Below are positions 23,612 to 35,225 of a stretch of DNA of 64,000 bases, piece after piece. A program made the position numbers and the translations under genes. The stretch is from Dendrolimus kikuchii (taxonomy: Eukaryota > Arthropoda > Insecta > Lepidoptera > Lasiocampidae). The stretch covers positions 8,196,710-8,260,709 of the forward strand of contig CM034407.1 in NCBI GenBank assembly GCA_019925095.2, written 5' to 3'. The notes below the pieces were generated by a model. It saw nothing but the letters and a program-made list of their open reading frames with translations. It was not told where the DNA came from and did not search any database. Within the stretch, counting starts at the first letter, position 1, and the number at the start of each line of letters is the position of its first letter.

Positions 23612-23882
23612 CATACATACATTACACCTCACTGGATAATATTATATCAGCTCCCGCCTCACATTATAGCGGGGGGAACGGACAGCATATCCGCCACGTT
23701 TGTCCAAGGCGGTTTGTCAGGTTTGACACATCATCAACACGATGTTTTCCTTCACCGTTCTTAGCACGTGGTAATTGTGATAATATGCACATAAGGTCAG
23801 AAAACTGCCTAAATGGTGCATACGTTCCGGCCAAGATCGAAACCGCGCCTTTTGACTTTACGAGGTGTGCGCTAAAAAATAT
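23612..23882 (-). mobile_element. tRNA-derived SINE (family S2)
   Basis: The + strand shows the complement of a lepidopteran-type SINE: tcaacacgatgttttccttc accgtt in the middle, then gcacgtggtaattgtgata, and near the right end atcgaaaccgcgcc. The complement of that last piece is a B-box-like GGTTTCGATC. On the minus strand the Pol III-type head is therefore at about 23,880 and the body runs leftward. The copy is diverged. An open frame at 23,516-23,764 is incidental. Confidence 0.65.
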
Positions 23883-24397
23883 ATGTACTACGTGCGATGC
23901 TATTATCTAGTCTAAATGCGCTTAGATATTGTTCTTAAATAAAATTCTTAATAAAACTCCAAGCAGCTTCCTAAATATATCTCATACTATATTTCTCTTG
24001 TTCTTACGTAGCCCTGTAATATAGCTACACGTGTAAGTCGTGCCAATCATTCCGGAATTGTCAACAAGCCACTGAAGGGTAGTGTGCACATCACATGTAA
24101 GCTAAGTCCTTAGGGAGCGTACTGTGAAATGGAGGTCGTCGTGAGAAAATGTAGTTGATACAAGGTAAATTGGATTTATTGACCTATTTTGCGCTCCCAT
24201 GTGACAGGCATGCGGGACTTATTTCATTTCCTTTCCTAGACTGAACTGAGGACACGCGCGGGTTTCTATTATTATATTATTCTTTTAAAAGACTTGTGAA
24301 TTACGTATAAAATGAATTATAGTTTTTATTCAACCCTCCCATTGGCTTCTTTTTTAGTAACGAAGTTATTTTACGCGGTTTACAGTTAAGTCAGAGA
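23883..24397. other. Non-coding stretch
   Basis: No gene or repeat is recognised. Confidence 0.4.
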
Positions 24398-24537
24398 GAG
24401 AGGTCAGGTAAGAAGCATCTCAAATAAAAGCGAAAGTTCGTCGAAGAAGGATCGTCGCAAGTGGAGATCCATAGTCTCTACTCATGGGGGTAGCTCCATG
24501 GCAAACAGGCGTGATATTATGTATGTCTGTATGTATC
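24398..24537 (+). mobile_element. LINE family R-B 3' end, copy 3
   Basis: The + strand runs from gagaggtcaggtaagaagc through gcgaaagttcg, atcgtcgcaagtggagatcc and ggcaaacaggcgtgatatt to an imperfect (TATG)n tail. It matches the tail of R-B copy 1 at 19.4-19.55 kb. It has no coding capacity. Confidence 0.75.
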
Positions 24538-25395
24538 TCGTTTCTGGTATCTATAATAATCTTAAAGTTAATTATATAATATTATATAGTGTCTGGATAA
24601 TTTGGTGTGTTATAAAAATGAATTAATTACGGCCAGATGTACTATGGGTAAATTTAAGTAATATGGCCGCATATTCTTTGGCCTAAAAATATTATAAGTC
24701 TTGTGTGTTTGTTTTGATAAAAAATAAATTATTATTTGGTCGAAAGATATTTCATTTTAAAACAGTTTTGACGTCAAAGCCCTTTGAACAGCTTACTAAT
24801 AATACAAGGTGACCTGGGATACTGATCCCAGATCCCTAGAGTACTGACTCTGTTTAACAAGACTTTAGGGACTAAAAGCAGAATACAGACAATACTAGCA
24901 TTACTGAGATTAAATTCTATTATGTAAATCATAATACCCATACCCATACTTATTTTAATATTAGAAATGCGAAGTGAATACCTGTTTGGCAACTTGTCAC
25001 AGCTGAGAGGATCTTAATGTTTTATGGGTGATAGATTGTATCCTGGGGAAGAACAAGGACTGCGTATTTTTTATCTCAAATAACTATATTGAAGTGAGTG
25101 AAATAGAGAATGAAAATTTGTATGTAAAAACCATAATTCCTCTCTATTATCTATTATATCTCTTATCATAATTCATATCTATTCTTTATAGTTCGATATA
25201 AAAAGTCGATTTTCATCATTACAGTTGTATTTTAATCTCGTGCACAAACTAGAAAGATAAATGCCGACCAAAACGCGAGAAACATCAAATAAATAAAACA
25301 CACTAAGCATGTTATCATGTACAAACTGAAATTATATTTAACTAATCATTTAAATAAGATTTATGAAGTTGTCACATAAAGTGTGTTGTTACTTC
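24538..25395. other. AT-rich non-coding stretch
   Basis: No gene or repeat is recognised. Confidence 0.4.
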
Positions 25396-25622
25396 ACGGC
25401 CTCTGTGTTTGTGTGGGCTAAGCCTTTGCCGGTCTACATCACTGCAACGCAGAGTCTCCGGGTTCAATTCTTATTGTAATAAATTTCGGAAACGAATTTT
25501 CTCTGTTATTTACTTTAGTCTGGGTGTCTAGGATAGGCCCCAGAGTAGTCCCTTGTATATTACCCATAACACAAGCATAACTTGCTTAATTTTGGGATAT
25601 ATAATATTTGCGTTTGTCTACC
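25396..25622 (+). mobile_element. tRNA-derived SINE family S1, copy b
   Basis: The copy starts cacggcctctgtg, has a B-box-like GGGTTCAATTC at about 25,460, then gtctgggtgtctaggatagg, acccataacacaagcataac and gtttgtctaccg. It matches copies at 11.9, 36.1-36.4 and 60.0 kb. It is in the opposite orientation to copy a. Confidence 0.75.
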
Positions 25623-25955
25623 GATTGTTAAAAAAAAAGTTTAATATCTGACAAAACCCAAAACTTACTCGACACAGAAATAAGGATAATTATGACATTT
25701 GGACACCATTATTCTACATGGTGTTCAAGTTCACCCAGTGCCTTTTCATGTAAAGATATTATTAAACAGTTTGTATATACTGAATTACTTTTACTTTACA
25801 CTTGATAATAACCTATATAAAACCTCATTTACATTACAATACAACATATACAATAAAGTAGCTAAATTGGAGAATTAAGAGTGTACAAAATTTTTCTAAT
25901 TAAGCAGTAAGATGTCGACTAATAACCAGTTTTTAAATCTTAATAAACATTAATT
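25623..25955. other. Non-coding stretch
   Basis: Nothing is recognised. Confidence 0.4.
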
Positions 25956-26062
25956 GGCCTTACTATAGATTGAAATTTGACATAAGCTCCGTACAAGTAT
26001 TCAGAAATTCCAACCGGTGGTAAGGCAAGTGACTGGATAGAACACAGGAATCGGCTGTAAGT
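25956..26062 (-). mobile_element. MITE family A, partial copy
   Basis: The complement of this stretch contains cttaccaccggttggaat and tacggagcttatgtcaaatt, the core of a family also present at 29.3, 39.95, 46.5, 52.9 and 54.3 kb. The terminal inverted repeats are mostly lost. Confidence 0.5.
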
Positions 26063-26694
26063 AGATGTACGTCCAAACGATAATAAGTTAACTACTTAAC
26101 TAATAGAGATATAAATTAAGTATAAATCCCACAAAGAAATATCAAAACCCAAGACTATGTTATAAAATGTAGAATATTTGTTGCTTTACTATTCCGTAGT
26201 AAACCTAATAGTTATTTACGACCTAACGACTTCGTGCAATTCGTGCTTAAGTTAATTGATATGATAACAAAACATAATTTTTGCTATTCTGCATATCGGA
26301 AATACTAAAGTACAGAAGTTTCCATAAAACAGAAAGTTATAAATATCAAACTGCAATTTGTTTTACTTTAAAAGATCATTTTGGTACTTCACACATTCCG
26401 ATTTGATGATATTTGCCCCCTTTTTTAATCAAATTTATTGAAAGGTACATTAATTTAATTTAGTTGATCAGTCTATTATTGGCATTAAACAGTCAACTTA
26501 AACACACTTGAGTAACTTCAAGTCTTATTAAAGTACAAAAGATTTTAAATTAATCATTTTAACACAATATTTAACTAAAATTTTATTCACTCATTTATCT
26601 TATAAACAAAAACATGGTATAGTGTTTCATATAGTTTGTCTTTTCTTGAGTTACCGTCTATAATATTTGAATATAATCTTGAAGTTATCTAGAT
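26063..26694. other. AT-rich non-coding stretch
   Basis: Nothing is recognised. Confidence 0.4.
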
Positions 26695-27440
26695 CAATAC
26701 AGTACATGGGGTTATCAACAAGTGGGAAGCGGTACAAGGGGATGCGTCCCCGGGGCCCTTAGCGGCCACTGTCACATTCCCCCCTTCACTCCGTGACAGT
26801 GGTGTCCCACCTATCCACTCCAAATCCTTGTATTCCTTCCCCTTCCTCCCAAACCTCCTCCCCAAACACCCCTCCCTTCCGACGACGACCGCCAGCGTCG
26901 AGCTCTGCTCCGCCCAGCGCGGTTCTGCTAATCTTGGTCGGTAGAGTTGGAAAACCCTGTGGCCGGCGTTGATACGGTGGAAGCGACTCGACCGCAGCTG
27001 TTGCGATGGCTCTCGCGGAAACGCGGGACTCTGACCTTCAGATTGCGGGCTGTCAGCCTTCACCCCAATGCCACCAGTGTGGCGCGCTTGACACGGCGTT
27101 TCATACGCTAGTCGAGTGCGCAGCCTGGGCACCACAGAGGTTTGAACTCGAGACAATAGTAGGTCCGATTGATTCGCTTGGCAGCCTGGTGCAAGCCATG
27201 CTGCAGAGCGATGATCATTACCGCTTCAGGGGCCCTCATGCATCAAGGGAGCAGAGGAGTCTTCACCCCTGTCGTCGAAGTGAGTTAGCTCTTCCAGGGG
27301 CTTTCTCAGGCACTTATTGCGCTAGGATCGGCGTGGGCGTAACTACGTTCTAAGTCTCATGCCTTTCCTGCCATAAGCGCGGGGCATCGGAGGAGGGTGG
27401 TTTTAGTGGGTATTAGCCATTTTGGGCTCGAGTCTCCACA
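26695..27440 (+). mobile_element. GC-rich composite of LINE remnants, R1-like C-terminus
   Basis: The + frame 27,006-27,353 contains CHQCGALDTAFHTLVECAAW, a CX2CX7HX4C knuckle (C22, C25, H33, C38), followed by LGSLVQAML. This matches the zinc-knuckle end of R1-clade LINE proteins. The 3' flank ggagggtggttttagtgggt also looks like an R1-type 3' end. To the left, 26,695-26,930 is a C-rich segment that reads better on the minus strand and may come from a second element in the opposite direction. The segment is much richer in GC than its surroundings, as if recently arrived or under different constraint. The overlapping minus-strand frame (26,689-27,156) is not a host gene. Confidence 0.6.
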
Positions 27441-27594
27441 CAAGCCGGTTGATTATTGTTTGGATTGCCCCTTCTGGGAATGCCTCCATGATCGACTATG
27501 GTCTACAATTAATTTAAAAATTAGAAAAATCAGGAGGCTTGAATTATTTTCTCATTTTCCGAAAATTCGGACCAACCGATTTCGAAAATGCCAC

Positions 27595-27725
27595 TTTTAG
27601 AATGTTTGTTTGTCTGTTAGAACGTTATGTGAAAACTACTGTAACAATTTAAATGAAAATCGATATAGAACTAACTTATGTCCTGGGACTCCTGCGTCAA
27701 CAATTAGAATATCTTTTATCCTGAT
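27595..27725 (+). mobile_element. Degraded Helitron-like interior fragment
   Basis: The stretch tttgtttgtctgttagaacg ... actactgtaacaatttaaatgaaaatcgatat ... tatgtcctgggactcctgcg parallels the interior of HLE-A (676-790). No ends are visible. The assignment is weak. Confidence 0.3.
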
Positions 27726-28992
27726 AGATAATGTCGTTACCGTGAGATAGACGCATATATGTACCTAAAAATATGGCTGTGGTGCCGTCATTGCAACACA
27801 CTAAGAACCACGTGGTCATAGCAACGCGAATGAAGTTTCGCTACTTATTGGAGCTGTGTTTCAAGAAGACGTGTGGCAAAACGCAATTCTAATATTTTCC
27901 ATACTTTTGTTCAGCCTAGACATGTCTTATGACCGTCTGATTCTTTAAGAGTACGATGGTACTATGTCAGAAACTTTCACTGAATTGCTAAAAATAGTGG
28001 CATAAAATTTGAAAGCAATCGGAATAGAAGATGCGCCAATACAAAAAACAACGATAAAATATAGGCAATAATTATAATATGTTCTATCAATTATACCGGT
28101 TAGTAATATATTGTCTACATTCAAGAAAAAGCGGCCAAGAAAGTGTTCATCAATACGATTAAGATTTATTATCATGCAATTAGCTTAATTTTCTTTTTCT
28201 TTGTTCTTTTGTGGGTCTTGAATTAAGTATTTGTTTTTATTGCTGGAGTATAAAATATAGACGGTCGGTCCACTTGTTTCAAGTATTGTGAAAATACAAA
28301 ACCCCACTTGTAAAGAGAACTTTGAATTCTATATTCTATGGTATTCAAGTCCGCTATTTATCTAAAAAAGTTTTTTAGAAATACAAGAAAGATACCGAGA
28401 GCACTGAGAACTTGTAAGTTCGCTTAAATTTATTGGTCGATCTTGATTAGTTAAGAGAAACTGCCTACTGCACAGCTATCTGCGGCTAAACAGGAGCTGC
28501 TATAAAATTTGGTCAGACTTATAAATACGAGTACATACTGCCATTCATCTTGCCCCTCGCCCACCTTTCCCTAAATAATAAATAGCAATTCCTTCAGAAA
28601 AAGCGGCTTGATCTCGACAAATCACGTAAATGGGCTGGTGTATTCTTTTATTTAAGTGGCAGCATTCACGTCATTTGCAGACTTAGAATTATATAATGCA
28701 ATGCACACAGGTAATACCACATACGTACGTACAACTAACACATACAGATAATGAAATGCGTCAGAATTATGATCTCAAATATTCTATGTTCCTCAAGTGT
28801 TTGCTTTTATTTTCGGAATTCACAAAGTAGTACCTGAGTTTTTCTACATTCGTGATTTAAGGGTCAATCAATTATTAAAAATTGTATTCCGTATACAACC
28901 ATCGCTCTGTAAATAAGAACTAAATTAACTTTAACATTTTATGGAGTAATCTTGTTATTATTTCTTGATTTACAAAACAATTGTGTCAAATT
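27726..28992. other. Non-coding stretch
   Basis: No gene or repeat is recognised. The short frame at 27,945-28,175 has no family feature. Confidence 0.4.
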
Positions 28993-29135
28993 TTTATTTA
29001 TTGCTGAAGCACAGCAGACAGACTAATGATCCAACTGTGATGGAAAGTGGTTACCGTCGCCGATGGACGTTAGCAATACGAGAAGTGCTGCCAATGTGCT
29101 GCCGGCCTTGAAATTCCTGTCTCCCGCCAAAACGT
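28993..29135 (-). mobile_element. LINE 3' tail (family L), diverged
   Basis: The + strand shows tttattgctgaagcacagc, ggttaccgtcgccgatggac, tgctgccggccttgaaa. It is the complement of the LINE tail at 34.1 kb and an old truncated copy. Confidence 0.65.
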
Positions 29136-29329
29136 CAATTTAATTTTATTCAAAAGTAAAAATTGTATATCGAACCAACAACACAATTAGCTTAGTTGGC
29201 ATAACAATTATTATTTTTATTGAACGTAAAATATTATTACAGCAATAACTCCACTACTCTCATAACACACAAAACATTTCTAGATTATGCTATTAAAGTT
29301 GTACTCATTATACTAAATTATATCAATAC

Positions 29330-29400
29330 AGTTAGGCACGATTTATGTCAAATTTTTAACCAAAAGTAAGTATTAATGTATAGTAAGATACAAAAATACA
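29330..29400 (+). mobile_element. MITE family A, short fragment
   Basis: The piece ttatgtcaaatttttaacca aaagtaag followed by tagtaagatac matches the core and right end of MITE family A. The left part is missing. Confidence 0.4.
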
Positions 29401-29502
29401 CTGAAAATCACATGATTTGAACTATGTACGTAGACATTGCAGTAATTATTGAATAGACAATAGTATTTTTTTAATTGTTTGGAAATTCAATAAACTTAAA
29501 TA

Positions 29503-30766
29503 CATTCTGTCAAAAAAGTATCGGGCATGGATGATTTGTATATGGTTACAAATTATTTTTTTTTGTTTTTTTTGGTTGTTAGATTGGCACAACTGTTTTT
29601 CGTTTTGGCGCGGAGTTTGAGTTGCATCGGTCACTTATATTAAATACAGGCTGTTTCTAATTAGATCATATCTAGTATTGCGAATTTCATAATGGGCAAA
29701 AACATCGAACAAAGAGTTTGTCTTAAATTTTGCATCGCCAATGGAATTTCATATTCGGAGACACTGAAAATGTTACAGAAAGTTTACGGTGAATCGATTT
29801 TATCAAAAACACGTTCTTATGAGTGGTAAAAAGCGTTTATAAAGCGGTCGAGATATGCTGGAAGACTTGCCTCATCCTGGTAGGCAATCAACGTCTTCAA
29901 CTAAAGTTAACATCGCAAAAGTGAAGGAAATAGTGACTGAAAATACTCATTCAAGTTTGAGAGAAATAGCCGATGAACTTTCTGTTCTCATGAGTCGATC
30001 CGTCTATCATTTTAAATAATCACTTGAGTATGAAACATTTTGCCGCTCGGCTAATCCCTAAAACCTGAATTTTCTCCAAAAACTCAGCGCATAAGAATCG
30101 CTGAAGACATAGATATGCTAGAACGAGTCAATTCCGACCCAACATTCATGAAACGCATTATTACTGGTGACGAGACATGGGTTTATGAGTTTAACATGCA
30201 AACTAGTCAACAAGCTTCGGAGTGGGGCCTTCCAACTGAACCGAAACCGAAAAAACCACGCCAAAGTCGATCAAAAGTCAAAGTTATGTTGACTGTTTTC
30301 TTTGACTATCGCGGTGTTGTGCACTCGGAATTCTTACCGGAAGGTCAAACGGTAAATAAAGTATATTATTTGAGCGTTATGCGGCGTTTAAGAGAGCAAA
30401 TTCGACGAAAAAGGCCAGATTTGTGGAAAGAAAATTCTTGGATTTTGCACCACGATAATGCGGCTTCGCACAAGGCTATCATTGTGAACGAATTTTTGAC
30501 TGAAAACTCAACAAATACTATCGAGAATTCAACTTCTTCACCAGATATAGCTCCAGCCAACTTCTTTCTTTTTCCTAAACTCAAATTACCACTTCGTAGC
30601 ACCCGTTTTCATTCGGTAGAAGACATAAAGGAGAATTCCCGACGAAAACTAAACTAAATACCGGAAAAAGCGTCAAAATTTTTTTTTTGATGATTAGATT
30701 ATTCGTTGGCGTAAGTGTATCGTTTCTGAAGGAGCATACATTAAAGGTGATAAAATATTTGAATGA
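29503..30766 (+). mobile_element. mariner transposon, right end lost
   Basis: After a TA at 29,501-29,502 the left terminal repeat begins cattctgtcaaaaaagtat and continues cgggcat. Next come a 5' leader and a transposase reading frame (29,692-30,766). No matching right repeat (expected complement atgcccgatacttt) follows the stop, so the element is truncated at its 3' end. Confidence 0.8.
29692..30766 (+). pseudogene. mariner transposase, inactivated
   Basis: The protein would bind and cut mariner ends. It begins MGKNIEQRVCLKFCIANGIS with the first helix-turn-helix region and meets a stop at 29,827 (after SYEW). Several frameshifts and stops follow until about 30,060. The catalytic part is open from 30,115 to 30,657: IITGDETWVYEF (first Asp), KVKVMLTVFFDYRGVVHSEF, ILHHDNAASHKA (second Asp) and SSPDIAPANFFLFPKLKLPL. 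The third catalytic residue, expected as Asp 34 residues beyond the second, is Asn here (AAC for GAC). After another frameshift the C-terminal end CIVSEGAYIKGDKIFE and a stop lie at 30,716-30,766. The copy is therefore dead by frame and by active site. Confidence 0.85.
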
Positions 30767-30769
30767 ATA

Positions 30770-31196
30770 ACTAGAATGTTGCGTTGTAATTGATGTCTAA
30801 TGTTCTAGTTACAATGTCACGAATACAGTGCAAGAGGGTTGGGAACATTATACGAAAAGACGCCGAAACAAACACAATTTGGAAGAATTTCATTTTAAAA
30901 TATTTAAAAAATTGCTTAAAAGGCATTACATAGACACATATACATCATAATTATATCAGAGCTCTTAAAACGTTTAATCGAATCTTCAGGTGATTAGAGG
31001 TCTGGTAGGAAAGTCGGGCAAAGGATTGGTATAGCGATCCAGTGAGGTAACGTAGCCAGCCTTCTGGGTATCTTACCCATTGACTTCGATGATCTAGGCT
31101 CAGTATTCTACTTATAATATTATAGGTAGAATACAATATAAGTTTTCTTCAATGTACTAGTTTGTAATTTATGTATATTTTGATGTAAATATATTA
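30770..31196. other. Non-coding stretch
   Basis: Nothing is recognised apart from AT-rich sequence. Confidence 0.35.
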
Positions 31197-31198
31197 AA

Positions 31199-31640
31199 GG
31201 TTGGGGAATAAGTTCATAGCGTTTTTATACTTTCTTTTGTTTTGTAACGATATTTTTACTGTTTGGCAAAGTGTATAATATTCATTCAATAGAGCTCTTT
31301 CTGCTCTACAAAACTATTCTAATTGTCTTTTGGAGAAATTTAATTTTTTATTACTTTTGAGGCTTAGAAATTGAATATCCAGGAGGTAAAAAACAACATT
31401 TTTTTACTCCTGATTTTCTTCGCTTTTCATCGAGGCCAAAAAGCTGCTGAAACAGCGTGGTACTTTTCCAACGCATACGGAGAAGTTGTCATAGGAGAGT
31501 CTACAGCATACTTTGCAAAGTAAAATAATGGCGATTTTGACGTCGACGATACGCCCTGCAACGAAAGTCATTCTGAATTCGACGAAGAGCGTCTCAAAGC
31601 ACTTTTGAAGGAGGATGGTCACTCAAAATGAAAATCGTCA
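31199..31640 (+). mobile_element. Second mariner, 5' fragment with transposase N-terminus
   Basis: The left end ggttggggaataagttcata (31,200) resembles the terminal repeat of a different mariner subfamily. From about 31,408 a + frame reads HRGQKAAETAWYFSNAYGE, VVIGESTAYFAK, stop, NNGDFDVDDTPCNESHSEF and DEERLKALLKEDG. This is the N-terminal DNA-binding region of a mariner transposase with a stop where a Trp-containing motif is usual. No catalytic region follows. The element differs from the one at 29.5 kb. Confidence 0.65.
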
Positions 31641-32159
31641 CCGACTCCAGTTACTTGCTTCGATATTTCGAGTTTCGAATATTGTCGAATGTTCCAACAT
31701 TACGCTATACGTATTAGAAACGGGAGGTCGACTATGGAATATGAGATTAGATAGACTCGATTTTTTGGTGTTTTGAGCACAGGTAAAACTATAGTAGAAT
31801 TTTAAACAGTATGAAATTATTTCTTGTGTAAGATAGCAATAGAACTAAGTTTATTGTAAAAACCTGTTTAAACATTAAACGACACGAAGTTTTAAAAGCA
31901 ATTAAGTGATAATTATAATCCATATTCCAGAAATATCGTAATGTGTTTACTCTTCTTTTTAATACATTATTACGTAACATCCAGTAATTTATTGCATTGT
32001 ATTCCTATGCAGTTAACATGTCGTTTGAGATATACGAGTACGTAATCTTAAATACAATTGATTTATGAATATATATTTTTCAATTCCAAACGCTATTTCA
32101 ATAAAACTTAGGTGTATTTAAGCACTCTCTATGTACCTTCTCTTTATATTTAGATAAAC
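31641..32159. other. Non-coding stretch
   Basis: Nothing is recognised. Confidence 0.35.
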
Positions 32160-32275
32160 TTGTGTTACGCCCGTTTCCCAACGGAGTAGGTAGAGACGAC
32201 GGATCTCCACCTGCTACGATCCTGAAAAACATATTTTGCTTTATCTACTTTCATTAACCTCTTAATACATACACG
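32160..32275 (-). mobile_element. LINE family R-B 3' end, copy 4
   Basis: The + strand ttacgcccgtttcccaacgg, gacggatctccacctgctac and tttcattaacctcttaatac is the complement of the R-B tail. The tetranucleotide tail is missing here, so the copy is eroded at its 3' end. Confidence 0.65.
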
Positions 32276-32784
32276 TCAATTTAAGGTGCATCTGTGACTG
32301 TGACTTCTGTTCAAAATTATTTTTAATTTTAACATTTTGTCTTACTTACTATTGAGCTGTTCAATCAATTGACTCTCATATTTTTTACAACAAAATTCAG
32401 GTATGATATGTGTAATGTAATATCAATACTTACAGAGATAAAACCAAAAATAAACTAAACCCAGCTGCATTGCATCACATTCGTACGTAGTACCTTACCT
32501 TCTAACTGGTTTATGTATAATGCATGTGTTGTTAATTCAAGGATTTTGATTTGAAGTGGGTAACGGTTACGAACCAACAGACTACTACAATGTTCGTATT
32601 AGATAACGTTTATAATCTGTACGCAAATATTTAACAGGACTATGTAATAATTTAATCATGTAATTTGGGGTTCTAGTTTTGCTTCGTTCTTATTAAAGTT
32701 CTTCGTTCATTAAATAATTCATTGTCTGTAGTACTCGAAAGAAGTTATTTAAAAGAAAGAACACTGCATGTTTTTTAAGCTTAA
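32276..32784. other. Non-coding stretch
   Basis: Nothing is recognised. Confidence 0.35.
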
Positions 32785-33010
32785 AAACAGTCAGACGGCC
32801 CAGCTATTGAAAGGTAGTTATCGTCGCTGATAGACGTTTGCAACACCAGGCGCGAAGTCAACGCGTCACACGCCTTTAGGACAGGATTAAAAGGAGGGAT
32901 ACAGACATTATAAAGAGGAATCAGACAAGAGTAATGGAATTTAAGGGATGAAGTATGAGATTGGAATAGAGGGATAGGTTAGGGGGTGAGGAAAGTGGAC
33001 CATCAGAACT
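32785..33010 (-). mobile_element. LINE 3' tail (family L), diverged
   Basis: The + strand has cagtcagacggcccagctat, gttatcgtcgctgatagacg and gcaacaccaggcgcg, the complement of the family L tail. It continues into sequence (gagggataggttaggggg) resembling that beside the copy at 12.8-13.1 kb. Confidence 0.55.
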
Positions 33011-34059
33011 TTAACTCATTGCATGAAACACGTAACGTAAGGTTAAAGCTAAAGGCAATTCAGGTAACAATGTACAGGAGCCACCCAAAGACCGAAGTGA
33101 ACATTAGACGCCAATGAATGGTCAACTAAGCCGCAGACGAAGTCAACGTAAAGCCCATGAAGTCCATCAAACGCCACAGATTGACCAACGAAAGCCGTTC
33201 ACAGGCCAACTTTGCAGGGAGGCTCGGACAACTCCGCGCCGTTACTGGTGGGTACTTGGCCGCCTTTTTCATGCCCAGACAAAATGATTTACCTCGAGGC
33301 CCCAACCTCCGCGTCAGCTTTAACAGCCATAGAGGAAGCATACGACCAAGAGAAAACAAAATTATTGCCGTCAAATTCCATATTGCATGTTACCGTCGTC
33401 TTTTATTAGACCTTTATTAAGGTCACAGTACACAAAAATATCAGTTATGATTCTGTTTTTGATAAAGGTCTGAACCCAAATGGGTAAATACACCAACGAC
33501 GAATGTACGTGTATTATATACATTTATATTTAATTTCTAATTTGTGGCGTATTTAGCCACAAATTAATTGCAAAGTAAGTTAACGTAAAATTTAGGCTTT
33601 AGAAATCGAATATATGTTCTCTAATTGTTTGTTAATACAGAATTTGTGTATTTATTCATATATTCATTTCATCATTAAAATAACAATGTCAACATCGGAG
33701 GGCCAATGCATAATTATATACAATACATATTTTTCTTTATGTAAAACATTGAAGAAGTGTAATAGAAATTACGCAGTAAAAACGTAAGTGATATAGTTTA
33801 TCAAGTTATGTAGGGTTTACGCTACATGACTAGATGGCTCCGAAGACCATTCTTTCTCCATTTCTCATTTTTTGATGTTTTATCATGGAAAAAGATGTTA
33901 TGCTTTCTTCCATGGTTTTATTATTAAAAACGTACTGTTTAGATGAAATCAGTGAAAATTTTAGTATTAGAAATTTTCTATCCAATTTTTAACTAGTTTA
34001 GTGTAAAAATATGTTACACCAATTTACCAAATCTTGTATTTGTTTAATTATTTTATAGC
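33011..34059. other. Unassigned stretch with overlapping open frames
   Basis: The segment 33,120-33,420 is GC-richer than its surroundings and open on both strands (33,157-33,420 + and 33,126-33,374 -). I recognise neither protein, and it may be a fragment of an unidentified repeat. A small perfect hairpin (11-bp arms TAATTTGTGGC, 7-base loop) lies at 33,538-33,566. The remainder is AT-rich with nothing seen. Confidence 0.35.
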
Positions 34060-34745
34060 TGTAGTACAGAATACAGGCTGACGGCCCAACTGATAGAAAG
34101 CGGTTACCGTCACCTATGGACGTTTGCAACACCAGAGATGTCACCAACGCGCTGCCGGCTTCGAAGAAATTTTATGACACCCTTTTTCAAAAACTCCTAA
34201 TCGTAGCGCTGTGGGTAAACCTCGGCTAGGAGCTCATTCCAAATCCCCACGGTACGCAAGAGAAACGTTCTACAGAACCGTTGCGTACATGAGCGAAGCG
34301 GCTCAAGGAAGTGGGAGTGAACTCCCAACCGATGGCGAGCGGTGCGATGGTAGAAAGAGGACGAAGGCACCATTCTAAATAGTTCTTCGGAACACTCCCC
34401 GTTATACAGTCGGTAGAATACGCAGAGAGAAGCGAAGTCTCTCCTAAGGCCAAGCGTATGTAGACCATCTGTGGGTATGGCATCATCAACAATGCGAACG
34501 GCTCGACGTTGAATACAGTCCACGGGATTAAGTTAGTAGGTAGGTGCTCCAGCCCAAAGGTGTGAGCAGTAGTCCATATGCGGCCTCACCTGGGCTTTAT
34601 ATAAAGCATAACGTGTTGCCGCGGTGTGCAGTACTGCTTGGACCTGTTAAGCACCCCCAGCTTCTTGGAGGTAAGCTTTGCCTTGCCTTCAAGATAGCCC
34701 TGAGCTGTACATCCCAGTACTTTCTAAATAAAACGGTGTAAAATA
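34060..34745 (-). mobile_element. Non-LTR retrotransposon (family L) reverse transcriptase C-terminus and 3' end
   Basis: This is the parent of the family L tails. On the minus strand the C-terminal part of a LINE protein reads ALYKAQVRPHMDYCSHLWAG (about 34,615-34,556), DCIQRRAVRIVDDAIP, LGLRRDFASLCVFYRLYNGE, CSEELFRMVPSSSFYHRTAR, VGIWNELLAEVYPQRYD and, after an internal TAG at about 34,196, EFLKKGVIKFLRSRQRVGDI and SGVANVHR. The natural stop is at 34,112-34,110. The 3' untranslated tail follows to about 34,060. The IQRRA...LCVFYR...ECSEEL pattern is typical of jockey/CR1/RTE-group reverse transcriptase C-termini. The clade cannot be fixed without the catalytic core, which is absent. At least two stops (34,196 and near 34,528) and 5' truncation show it is dead. 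Confidence 0.8.
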
Positions 34746-35104
34746 TATAAAACAGTCAAACAGGACGATTGTATGACAATTTTCTTATTCCGTTTTTGAC
34801 AAATGACGAACCCTTAAAAATCCGGACATATCTGCATCAAATAACATAGACGGTAACCTTACTTCCACCTAAACTACGACCGTCCTAATAACAGATGTTT
34901 TTCACGTTACTTACAAACTGCTCATTCAATCCCCAAGAACATAACAAGGAGGCCAAGATAGATGTGTGTTAAAACACACGCTTATTATTCATAACTGTTG
35001 TTCATTTTCAATCACGTGATCAGCCACATTTTGAGAATATCTTTTTTCAAATACTCAAAGTTCATTACTTCTGTTAGTTTAAGATAAGCACGTAATACAT
35101 ATTT
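34746..35104. other. Non-coding stretch
   Basis: Nothing is recognised. Confidence 0.35.
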
Positions 35105-35225
35105 TATCCGTGCAGGAACCGGGAAAGAATACTAATTCCTCGTTGGAGGCGGCAAAACCACCCACAGCCGGTGATAGATTATTTGTTCGTCTGGATGACT
35201 ACCACCCCGGGGGCCCAATTCTGCT
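35105..35225 (+). mobile_element. SINE-like element, 5' part only
   Basis: The sequence gcaggaaccgggaaagaat, aggcggcaaaaccaccca and gatgactaccaccccggg matches the first 110 bases or so of the long SINE-like copies (18.1 and 46.6 kb). It breaks off before the shared LINE tail. The following bases ggcccaattctgct resemble the end of the 106-bp MITE at 12.9 kb, which may explain the break. Confidence 0.5.

Noticed and set aside
33126..33420. Overlapping 82- and 87-codon frames on opposite strands
   Set aside because: No motif is recognised on either strand and there is no splice or start context to prefer one. It is recorded only as an unassigned stretch.
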